From positions 1,093,001 to 1,157,000 of the forward strand of contig JAWNZC010000421.1 of assembly GCA_035771165.1 (NCBI GenBank): DNA of 64,000 bases. Reading direction: 5' to 3'. The notes below the pieces were generated by a model. The model had not been told where the DNA came from and searched no databases. It saw only the letters and a program-made list of their open reading frames with translations. The position numbers and the translations under genes are program-made. Within the stretch, counting starts at the first letter, position 1, and each line of letters begins with the position of its first letter. This document shows positions 27,801 through 39,005 of this stretch, in pieces. Source of the stretch: Paragorgia papillata. Lineage: Eukaryota > Cnidaria > Anthozoa > Scleralcyonacea > Coralliidae.

Positions 27801-30545
27801 TTACTTTTTTTTCCCCCTATTTTTTTTTAAAAATCAAAAACATTTTTTTTAGCCCAAATACAGCCTTTTCCTTTTCACAGAAGGTCTAAAACGACTTTAT
27901 TTAACCGTTTTTGACCCTAACTCAAAAGTTTCAAAAATGACCAAAATCGGTCAAAAAGTAAAGGCTAACCCCTTTACTTTTTTTTCCCCCGATTTTTTTT
28001 TGAAAAATAGAAAAAATATTTTTAGCCCAAATACAGCCTTCTCCTTTTCACAGAAGGTCTAAAACGAGTTTATTTAACCGTTTTTGACCCTAACTCAGAA
28101 GTTTCAAAAATGACCAAAATCGGTCAAAAAGTAAAGGCTAACCCCTTTACTTTTTTTTTCCCCGATTTTTTTTTTAAAAATCAGAAAAAATACTTTTAGC
28201 CCAAATACAGCCTTCTCCTTTTCACAGAAGGTCTAAAACGAGTTTATTTAACCGTTTTTGACCCTAACTCAAAAGTTTCAAAAATGACCAACTTTACTTT
28301 TTACTTTTACTTATTACACCCTAACCTTTACTTTTTTTTTTCCCGATTTTTTTGAAAAATCAGAAAAAATATTTTTAGCCCAAATACAGCCTTCTCCTTT
28401 TCACAGAAGGTCTAAAACGAGTTTATTTAACCCTTTTTGACCCTAACTCAAAAGTTTCAAAAATGACCAAAATCGGTCAAAAAGTAAAGGCTAACCCCTT
28501 TACTTTTTTTTTTCCCGATTTTTTTTTAAAAATCAGAAAAAATATTTTTAGCCCAAATACAGCCTTCTCCTTTTCACAGAAGGTCTAAAACGAGTTTATT
28601 TAACCGTTTTTGACCCTAACTCAAAACTTTCAAAAATGACCAAAATCGGTCAAAAAGTAAAGGCTAACCCCTTTACTTTTTTTTCCCCCGATTTTTTTTG
28701 AAAAATCAGAAAAAATATTTTTAGCCCAAATACAGCCTTCTCCTTTTCACAGAAGGTCTAAAACGAGTTTATTTAACCGTTTTTGACCCCAACTCAGAAG
28801 TTTCAAAAATGACCAAAATCGGTCAAAAAGTAAAGGCTAACCCCTTTACTTTTTTTTTTCCCGATTTTTTTTTAAAAAATCAGAAAAAATACTTTTAGCC
28901 CAAATACAGCCTTCTCCTTTTCACAGAAGGTCTAAAACGAGTTTATTTAACCGTTTTTGACCCTAACTCAAAAGTTTCAAAAATGACCAACATTACTTTT
29001 ACTTTACTTTTACTTTTAACCCTAACTTTACTTTTTTATTTCCCCGATTTTTTTTGAAAAATCAGAAAAAATATTTTTAGCCCAAATACAGCCTTCTCCT
29101 TTTCACAGAAGGTCTAAAACGAGTTTATTTAACCCTTTTTGACCCTAACTCAGAAGTTTCAAAAATGACAAAAATCGGTCAAAAAGTAAAGGGTAACCCC
29201 TTTACTTTTTTTTCCCCCTATTTTTTTTTAAAAATCAAAAACATTTTTTTTAGCCCAAATACAGCCTTTTCCTTTTCACAGAAGGTCTAAAACGAGTTTA
29301 TTTAACCGTTTTTGACCCTAACTCAAAAGTTTCAAAAATGACCAACTTACTTTTTTTACTTTTTTACTAACCCTAACTTTACTTTTTTTTCCCCCGATTT
29401 TTTTTGAAAAATCAGAAAAAATATTTTTAGCCCAAATACAGCCTTCTCCTTTTCACAGAAGGTCTAAAACGAGTTTATTTAACCGTTTTTGACCCTAACT
29501 CAGAAGTTTCAAAAATGACCAAAATCGGTCAAAAAGTAAAGGCTAACCCCTTCACTTTTTTTTTCCCCGATTTTTTTAAAAAAATCAGAAAAAATATTTT
29601 TAGCCCAAATACAGCCTTCTCCTTTTCACAGAAGGTCTAAAACGACTTTATTTAACCGTTTTTGAACCTAACTCAAAAGTTTCAAAAATGACCAAAATCG
29701 GTCAAAAAGTAAAGGCTAACCCCTTTACTTTTTTTTTCCCCGATTTTTTTTTAAAAAATCAGAAAAAATATTTTTAGCCCAAATACAGCCTTCTCCTTTT
29801 CACAGAAGGTCTAAAACGAGTTTATTTTAACCGTTTTTGACCCTAACTCAGAAGATTTCAAAAATGACCAAAATCGGTCAAAAAGTAAAGGCTAACCCCT
29901 TTACTTTTTTTTTCCCCTATTTTTTTTTAAAAAATCATAAAACATTTTTTTTTAGCCCAAATACAAGCCTTTTCCTTTTCACAGAAGGTCTAAAACGACT
30001 TTATTTAACCGTTTTTGAACCTAACTCAAAAGTTTCAAAAATGACCCAAAATCGGTCAAAAAGTAAAGGCTAACCCCTTTACTTTTTTTTTTCTTCGATT
30101 TTTTTTTAAAAAATCAGAAAAAATACTTTTAGCCCAAATACAGCCTTCTCCTTTTCACAGAAGGTCTAAAACGAGTTTATTTAAACCGTTTTTGACCCTA
30201 ACTCAAAAGTTTCAAAAATGACCAACTTCTTTTTACTTTACTACATCCTAACCCTACTTTACTTTTTTTTCCCCCGATTTTTTTTGAAAAATCAGAAAAA
30301 AATATTTTTAGCCCAAATACAGCCTTCTCCTTTTCACAGAAGGTCTAAAACGAGTTTATTTAACCGTTTTTGACCCTAACTCAGAAGTTTCAAAAATGAC
30401 CAAAATCGGTCAAAAAGTAAAGGCTAACCCCTTTACTTTTTTTTTCCCCCTATTTTTTTTTAAAAATCAAAAAAACATTTTTTTTAGCCCAAATACAGCC
30501 TTTTCCTTTTCACAGGAAGGTCTAAAAAGACTTTATTTAACCGTT
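21841..30545 (+). repeat. Satellite family C, about 174-bp array with higher-order structure
   Basis: About 50 monomers of 173-177 bp; the AGCCCAAATACAGCC landmark is at 23108 and 23281 (variants at 23456, 23628). Monomers share the core CCAAAATCGGTCAAAAAGTA with family B. Three monomer types alternate: the standard type, one with CCCCCTATTTTT in place of CCCCGATTTTT, and one with GACCAACTTTACTTTTTAC in place of the core. Their order repeats every ~2.97-2.99 kb. Translated units of up to 99 codons are repeat shadows. Confidence 0.95.
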
Positions 30546-31145
30546 TTTGAGCCTATTTACAAAGTTTGAAAAATGGCCAAAATCGGTCAAAAAGTGAAGG
30601 CTACTAACATTTTATTTTTTTCTTTCGACTTTTTAAAAAAAACTCAAGTATGAATATTTTGCCTACATACAGCGTTCTCCTTCCCACAGGTCTAAAAAGG
30701 CTTTATTTGACATTTTTTTGACCCTATTTGAAAAGTTCCAAAAATGACCAAAATCGATCAAAAAGTAAATGCTAACCCTTTACATTTGTTTTCTCGAATT
30801 TAAGAAAAAAAGTCAAATATGAATATTTAGCGTAAATACCAGCGTTCTCCTTCCCACAGAAGGTCTAAAAAGGCTTTATCTGACATTTCTTGACGTCTTT
30901 CAAAGTTCGAAAAATGGCCAAAATCTGTCACGATTTTGACCATTTCTTCAGATTTTGAAATAAGGGCTAAAATATGAAGATTTAGCACAAATAAAGCCTT
31001 CCTTTTGCTATAGAAGTGACAAAAAGGCTTTTAGCTAGATTATCAATTTTTTACCTTATTTCGAAGGTTGAAAAAATGGCCCAAAAGTAAAGGCTAACAT
31101 TAACATTTTGACCGATTCCAACCAAGGCGAAAATCTGAATATTTA
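30546..31145 (+). repeat. Degenerate family C monomers at array edge
   Basis: Three to four diverging C units. CAGCGTTCTCCTTCCCACAG replaces CAGCCTTCTCCTTTTCACAG, and the core decays to AAAATCGATCAAAAAGTAAA and then to AAAATCTGTCACGATTTTGA. Divergence increases away from the array and the signal fades at about 31145. Confidence 0.85.
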
Positions 31146-32553
31146 GCGCGAGTCTGAATTCCCCGCAAGCTGAGGAAGCCAAACATGGACAGTACTAGAC
31201 AAAGAGCACAAAGCATTGAACTATATTAAAAAGCAAAAATATAGTGTTTTCAATGCAGTTGGCACAAAGTTTAAGCCACTAAATTAAAAATCGTAAGATT
31301 CTTACTTTTCTTCGACGTCAAATGCCAAATCAAGTTGTAAAACAAGCTGCTTACAGCTGAGGTTTTGCCAAAACGAGTCGATAAATAGACTTGCTCCCGG
31401 CTCTGATTGGTTGAAATCTTCGCACGGCCACGGTATGATGGGTGCGCACTTGTAAACAAACGATCTCTCTCCAATAGCAACGTTTCAGTTCAATCACTCA
31501 ACCGTGCTATTTAAATATTAATGAACCTAAAACAAAGGGAGTGCACGGTGTAAGGTACGGTTCAACATAAAATCACAGCTCATTATAGGCGCTTTGAAGT
31601 TTGCCGAGTTTCCAGACCATATCTCTATTCAGACTCGTTCTCAGTCGTTATATCGTACGCTGCTAGGCTAAAACTCGCAAGGGGATCTGGGAAGGGGAGA
31701 GAAAAAATAACGGCTGGCAGATTACACATTCAAAATGGCAATGCAAAAATTCTAGATGCTGAAGAAAGACATTTCATCGAACTTTATTGTGCATTTTTGG
31801 CTAACAAACTCTCTTGTCCTCAAGAAAATGTAAGGCGAACCTGACAGAAACAATTCACTTGACTCTGAAGATGACCGCCGCTGAGGCCGGCGAAACATCA
31901 CTTACTATTAAAACATCAACAACAGTCTTTCTCAAGACTACACTAACGTAGACGAACAATTTTCACAAACAACATGTACTTAAATCTTAGGTTTAAAACC
32001 ATTTATCCTGTCATTCCGAAGAGGGCCTATTATTCAAACTCGCCATCTAAACTCGTGTTGCAGTGAGCATTCAAATCTTCATCGTACTCTGCCATATATT
32101 GATTTCAGCTGGCAAATAAGAATCTAGAGATGGTTCGAAATATGACCAAGGAAATCGTAATTTGGAAAGGCCTACATTATATAAATATCGATTTGTCTCT
32201 AATAAAGGGAGAAAATCCGGTTACGAAGCAAACAATGCCAGGTTGCAAGATATGCATATAATTTGCAAGAAATTTTTAGTAATTTGCAGTCGCTTCCCAT
32301 TCCCCCCCCCCCCCCCCTCCCTTACCGTGAAACCCCGCGCGCCCGCGCTTTTATCCTAGTGAGTCCCTTGTGATCCCACGTTTGATCCTAGCTTAAAACA
32401 TAATTGTATCTTAAAGAAGCGACTGGGTGGAGTTTTGAATAGAAAATTAAATACATAATGCTTACCTCGTTGTTATTGTTATGCACGGAGTGAATGCTCC
32501 TGTCATGCTGATCTGCTCAAAACCACTGACACATTTTTCGCTTCATGAACACA
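31146..32553. other. Spacer between satellite block and gene cluster
   Basis: No supportable gene. The ORFs present lack recognisable domains. A CTGAAGATGACC...GGCGAAAC motif at 31864-31898 resembles transposable-element ends seen elsewhere in the window. There is a poly-C tract at about 32300-32317. Confidence 0.5.
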
Positions 32554-33333
32554 TTAAAGTGTCACTATGATGAAAAATCGTCAGTCTTTTTTTTATCTTA
32601 TCATAAAGTACATTTAAAATGAGGGTGAACGGCGTTTGTGGTTTGTCAATATCTCATCTCGTTCAAGAGATATTCACGTTTTTGAAATATGCAAATTATA
32701 TGGTTGATGACGTCATTTTCTCCAAACGAGCGAAATGAAAATCGTAAAATTAGGAATATCTCTAGAAATAAATAAAGTGCTCAAATTTTGCATGCTTATA
32801 GTATTAAATAAACTACGTTTCACTGTGGAACTTTAGTTGTTTTCGTGGAAACTGCTGGTTCCTTGCCCCCTCCAATGATAAAATTAAATTTGCTTATTTA
32901 TCAGCAATCAAGTAGCGTTTACTCCAGCAAATAAAAGTGAAGATTAGGGCTTATGTAGGCATTGTAATTCAAACGTATTAAATCTTTCTACTTTTAAAAC
33001 ATTCCTTTTTTAAGGTTTGTAGTAACCTGAGAGCATGCGTTTACCACGGCTATCACAAAAGTTCCACAGAGAAGTGTATTTTATTGGATACTATAAGCAT
33101 ACAAAGTTTAAGCATGTTCTATTGTTTATTTCCAGAGATATTCCTTATTTTACGATTTTCATTTCGCTCGTTACGTCGTTAGCCATAAATTTGCATATTT
33201 GCAAAACGTGAATATCTCTTGAACGAGATGAGATATTGACAAACCACAAACGCCGTTCACCTTAATTTTAAATGTACTTTATGATAAGATCAAAAAAAAG
33301 ACTGACGATTTTTTCATCATAGTGACACTTTAA
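32554..33333. mobile_element. MITE-like element with long TIRs and TTAA flanks
   Basis: Inverted arms of about 270 bp (32558 to about 32840, and about 33055 to 33329) begin AGTGTCACTATGATGAAAAA and end with the complement. Both outer ends abut TTAA (32554-32557 and 33330-33333), the target-site duplication used by piggyBac-type transposons. The 772-bp interior has no transposase ORF, so it would be non-autonomous. Arms are diverged by several percent. The superfamily call is inference from TTAA alone. Confidence 0.75.
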
Positions 33334-33456
33334 GATTAAACACATTAAATTGCTCTTAAAATATCTATAACATGATTCACGCTTACGATGTCACTCAAAC
33401 TACAAAAAATGTCAACATTTTTACCCATTCCAAATATTCGTAATTATAATTCGGTT

Positions 33457-33526
33457 TTATTTTATTCCTTTTGCCGCAAGCTCGTCTTGTACTCTTCTTA
33501 AGTAGCCCGGATCAGGATATCCAAAG
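33457..33526 (-). CDS. Locus 1 last exon: C-terminal end of DTC domain
   Basis: Seventy-nt exon that completes a split AG|C codon and encodes [15 protein letters not shown] followed by AAKGIK and TAA. This is the conserved terminal segment of Deltex C-terminal domains. The acceptor is TTTAG at 33527-33531. The same 70-nt exon occurs at 47847, 51914 and 61830, so the exon boundary is conserved across the cluster. Confidence 0.9.
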
Positions 33527-36500
33527 CTAAACAAATTAAGAAAACGTCGGAGAAAAAATTAAATGAAAAAGAAAATTAGAGAAAAGGGCTGGTAGTGGAA
33601 TATGTCTACATATAATAAACAACTAACTATACCCAATCAACAATGCAAGGTATACTAACCATGCAACCAACCAACCAACCAACCAACCATGCAACTAAGA
33701 TACCAACTTCACCAACCATCCAGCAAATCAACCAACTCACCAACCAACTAATTCACCAGCTAACCAAGCAGCCGTGCAAACAACCCACCAACCAGCTCAT
33801 ATCCAACCAACCAACCCATGAAAAAAACGAACGAACGAACGAACCAACTCACCATTGAACCAAACAACCATTCAACCAACCAACCAACCAATCAATCAAT
33901 CAACCTACCTATACTTTCAGCTAAACGAATGTAGGTAAAACACTATAGCTAATTGCAAACCTTATCGTTGTTATGGCTTTTTTGAAAATTATTTGCTGGG
34001 CAATAATCTTTTCGACAAGAATACGCTTTCCGCCGGGAATATCAATAGCTATACATGTATAACTAACGCCTGCGCTAAACGTCGCACAATAGACGAATTT
34101 AATTCAGACGAATTTAATTGTTTTTTGAATTTTATTCGACGAAACTGCGACGTATAACTTGATTAAATTCGACACACGAATTGAATTTGTCTCGGCAATT
34201 AAATCCGTCTGCGTCAGACGGATAATGCGACGATAATGCGTGTTCGAGATACACGACGAAATTTCGTCACGTCGAATATAATTAAACTGTTTTTTCGTAC
34301 ACAAGTAATACAAACTATTCGCTTATGTGTTCAAACGCTGCAGGCTTGACGGGAAGTACTGAAACAAAGATATTCGAATTAAATCTTATATAATCTGCGA
34401 CGTTTCGAGCGAGATACGCGCAATATTACGTCACGATTACACACTGAAGTTAATTCGAAATTAAATTTCGTCTTTTGTGCACGAGTGGTAACCAGGCCTA
34501 AATCACGGCGATTTTTTTCATTGTCTCCGCCATTTCGATTCATTTTTATGTTGCTTGTCACAGCCCCAGTATGTGTCCCCCCCCCCCGGTCACCTAGTAG
34601 ATTTGACCGGGGTCCAAATCTACTAGTAAATATGGACCCCCATTGGCGGATTTGGACCCCCCTTTTTAAACATTTTTAAACAAAAATTTTTAAACCCAGA
34701 AAACGATGAATATGTTACATTCATTAATTTTCATATCCAAAGCCAGTTATAAACCTCACATAGTCGAGCTTATTGTGTTAAAATAGCGAATAAAAAACAT
34801 TTACATGCATCAAATAAAATTATATTGCCAGTAACATTATCTAAATTCAAAAATCTTAACACTGTGTTATTAAACTGAGTAAGTACCACAAAAAACTAGA
34901 AAGTTACCAAATGGAAAATATGTATACAACTACAAGGATAACTATATCACTAAAAATGGAGAGCGTGGAGATCGCTTTTACTAACTCTGGTAGTGGTTTC
35001 TATTTTACGGTTTGTGTTAAGTTCTTTATCACTAATATAAAGTGACAAAAAAACTTCAGACTGTTCGCTATTATGAATTTCGTTTATATTATTGTGTTCA
35101 CACTACATATATTTAACTTTTGGACGGGGGGGGGGGCAAATCCGCCAACGGGGATCCATATTTACTAGCAGGACATTTGGACCGGGGGGTCCGAATTTAG
35201 GGGGGTCCAAATTAACTGGGACACCGGGCTAGCCCTTATGCATATAATAACTAACAAACACATGAAGTGAACACTTATCGAATTCCCAATAGTATTAATC
35301 ACAACTCAATAATTTATTCACTTTGAAGTTGTTGACTGACTTGACTCCGCCAACAGCGTTCTTGTTTTAAGCTACGGTTACACACACCGATTTGTGTCGC
35401 AAGGTATTGCGAGATAAATTGGTCACCCGGCTACACACATCAATTTATGTTGAAGAAAAATCAAGTATAAAAATAAACCAAGGATGGGCAGAGCTTGAAC
35501 AAAAGAAATTTGGCATGATTTCCACTTGTCGATTTGTCCAGCGTTGCAGATTTTCGTTGCAAGTTTTTGATGCCTTATCAAAATCTTGCAATGCTTCAGC
35601 AACGCATAAATCGGCGTCGACTGGGTATGTAATGTTACACACACCGATTTATCTCGCAATGCCGTTGCGACATAAATCGGTGTATGTAACCGTAGCTTTA
35701 CTCTCCTTCTTCCTCGGAAACCGCATTATTACAAAGTGATAGCATGGCATTTCGGTTGATTAGTGATTAAAAACCTCCCTCAGCTTTCGGATACATTTAG
35801 GGGCTGATTACATGAGCCGGGCTAGTCCGGTTAACCGGGCTGACTCGTGTCACGAAATTCTTTCCTCGGCCACAAAAAGAGATTTTAATCAACGCTAGGG
35901 CTAGTTTACATCTAAACTAAACCAATTCTTCTTTGTACATTTAGTTTACGCGAGTTTCAAATCCACAGTGAGATCCTAATCAATCGCGTGAGCCCAGTTA
36001 ACCGGGCTAGCCCGGCTCATGTAAACAGCCCCTTAATCACTAATCAACCTCAATGCCATGCTATTACTTATAAATATAAACATACCTCATTTGTCCTCCT
36101 GTTGGACTTGTTTTGTGATGAATATCATTCCAAACAACTTGATTCGAGAGTCCAGTTGTCACTGAAGTTCCAATGGTAAACGTGAGCCTTTGATCAAACG
36201 CCCTTCTCAGGAGACCAAGTACTTTATTCCCCTCCGCATTATCTGGGAGGTAAGCCGTGCGACCAGTGCCAGCGTAGCTTTGCCCTGGGTTGGGATGGTT
36301 GGCACCTTGTGTTCCAGGACTGAAACTATACTGAATGACAATTGATCCAACGTTTTCATACCCTGGAAGACGTTGACTTTGATTTGTGGCCGTCATTGTG
36401 CCAGCAGGTTGATTACCTTTGATAGTTCCATATACTGTGGTACATACTGGACAAACTGTTCGTTGCTGGAACGCTTTATCGATACATGTTCTACAGAAAG

Positions 36501-38971
36501 CATGCTTGCATATGGGCAATACTTTAGGGTCCTTCATAACATCCAGACAAATACAGCAGTCCACACTATCTGATCTACCAACGAGGCTCTTTGTCGCTAT
36601 AAATTTTAAACCAAGTTGATAAGTAAGAGTTAATTACCGAAAACCAAGGCTTTTAGCCAAATAAACCCCTCGGGGCCGCGATAACTAACTTATTTAATAG
36701 AGCGTTTTCATCTGACGTCACGGCGGCCATATTGGTGTACCAAAACAATGAAATGGCGGCCATATTGGTGTACGGTATGGGAATTAGCTCTTTCTTATTC
36801 AAATTTTCGTATTGTTTCACCACCCCAATGGGGCCACCGATCACGTGAGTGAAAACGCCTATAGTTGAGGGGTTTTCGAAAAAAACCCATATAATTACTA
36901 TATATTGCCCTGTTGACCAGGGCACTATCTACAGTGTGTATAAAAAAAACTGAACCCTTAGAAAACAACCTATTGTAGTAGTTTGAAAGCCCTAAAAGCG
37001 CTGCGTTATAAATTAATCAGCACATAAAGTTAAACGAAGCGAAAAAGCTTTTAAATACTTTCACCATGCCGTACACTTCAAGTTATCTTAATTTCCCAGG
37101 TGTATAAGACCATGTGTTTTACGCATCTGTTGGTTCAGCGAAGTGCTTAGGGCTTTCAAACTACTACAATAGGTTGTTTTCTAAGGGTTCAGGTTTTTTG
37201 TATACACACTGTACAGGGTGAATAAAAAAAAACTGATGCCTTTCATATTCAAATTAGCCGCATAGCGGCTGTAATTTGACAGAAGTTCCCTAAATATCTC
37301 ATGGGTATACGAAGCCGATATCAAATAAGTGAACCCTAAATATCTCATGGGTATACGAAGCATATCAAATAAGTGAATATCAAATAAGTGAACCTTATTT
37401 GATATGCTTCGTATACCCATGAGATATTTAGGGTTCACTTATTTGATATGCTTCGTATACCCATGAGATATTTAGGGAACTTCTGTCAAATTACAGCCGC
37501 TATGCGGCTAATTTGAATATGAAAGGCATCAGGGTTTTTTTATTCACCCTGTATATTGCCCTGTTGACCAGGGCAATATCTATATACAGCGTCTAGAATT
37601 TTTAATTATCGGTTCTCTTGAGATATATCGTAGATACAGCTCTAGAAAGAACAAAGAAAACCAACTCAACTATTAAATAAGTGACATTTATTGCATATCA
37701 TTCGATATAATTATGGTATATTATACATTATAATGATAAGAATATAACAAAATTAATTCTTTACGTCACTTTTAATTAGTAGCTTCGCTTTACTTTCCAT
37801 ATACACATTCTCGAAATGACGTCACACAACTAAGGGTAACTAAAGTGCCCAAGTAAAAGATTTGTTGTTCTTGGTTGCTCTTCTTTTTGCCTTTGCTTGT
37901 TTCCAGACTAGTAGTATTAGGGGTTTTATTATTTAGGCGTTACGTACCACCCCCCCCCCCCCCCTCCTCAAAAAAGATAACAACAAAACAACACTCTCCG
38001 CGTGAAATTAAGGTTAGAGTTTATATTGGAGTTAGGTTTAATTAATTTCCATACTTTAAAAAGGCGAGATATTTGGAAAAGGTCCTAGAGGAGTGATCCC
38101 ATCTAACCCTTTTCTTGAAAGAAAGCGACGTAATAAAGCTTGCTTCACCTTTTCCCCCGACGTTAAACGTTTCAAGCTACATGGAGAATAGAGTTCCCAA
38201 CTATAAAGTTAACACACTTACCGTTATTAGCTTGACCCGCTGCCTGGTAACTCGGCGGAAGCTATACGACTAGGATTAGTTGGAGGCTGTTGGTGTATAC
38301 ATTTTGCCTGCCTGTCTCATCTTTATATTGCCAGTATCTGTTTGTGTCTTTTGCTCTTCAAATCCTTCTGTAATAAAATAAGCAGGACAAGATTTATCGG
38401 CAATTGGTAATACAACTTAGAAGCTTATCAGTATGAAACAAGTTTAGCGCAGTTGGTGAGGATAGGCGAGACCCCGATGGCTATATTGTACACTGTGTTT
38501 AAATGCACTGTGCAGCGCACCACGTGACTATCCAATGATTTCAAAAAAATCATTAATTTTTTCAAAGCAAACAAACTTGGCGTCCACGTCCTACACATGC
38601 TGGTCTATGCCAGTTCACAAATATAGAAGTAAAATACCTCTTCTATAAGACTATCATCGCTATCTTCCGAATTTTCCGAAACATCTCCAGAAATTACACT
38701 AATCGAACTTCTGCGCCCACGTTTTTGGAGCAGCGGATTGATTGTCACGTGGTACGCTGCACAGTGACATGGACTTCAACATGGCGTCGTTAGCCAGAGT
38801 AAAATCGTGTGGCGTTAGCCAGAGTAAAATCGTGCGGCGTTAGCCAGAGTAAAATCGTGTGGCGTTAGCCAGAGTAAAATCGTGAGGCGTTAGCCAGAGT
38901 AAAATCGTGTCGCGTTAGCCAGAGTAAAATCGTCTGCCGCTAGGCAAAGTAAAATCGTCTGGCGCTAGGCA

Positions 38972-39005
<34 letters not shown>

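Larger units (their letters stand above)
36901..37582. repeat. 30-bp direct repeats bracketing two adjacent palindromic MITEs
   Basis: TATTGCCCTGTTGACCAGGG at 36901-36930 recurs at 37552-37582 with one difference over about 30 bp. The unit is itself a near palindrome. The two MITEs at 36931-37212 and 37213-37552 fill exactly the space between the direct repeats. Confidence 0.8.

Noticed and set aside
27590..27889. 99-codon ORF and many 60- to 80-codon ORFs within the C satellite (MTKIGQKVKANPF-type)
   Set aside because: They are direct translations of tandem monomers, recur with every unit and break with each indel; no protein family is suggested.
33643..33858. 71-codon Pro/Thr/Asn/Gln ORF
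   Set aside because: Product of the CCAA-type microsatellite inside a locus 1 intron.
35392..35739. 115-codon plus-strand ORF with overlapping minus ORFs
   Set aside because: Falls inside a symmetric MITE; frames on both strands mirror each other.
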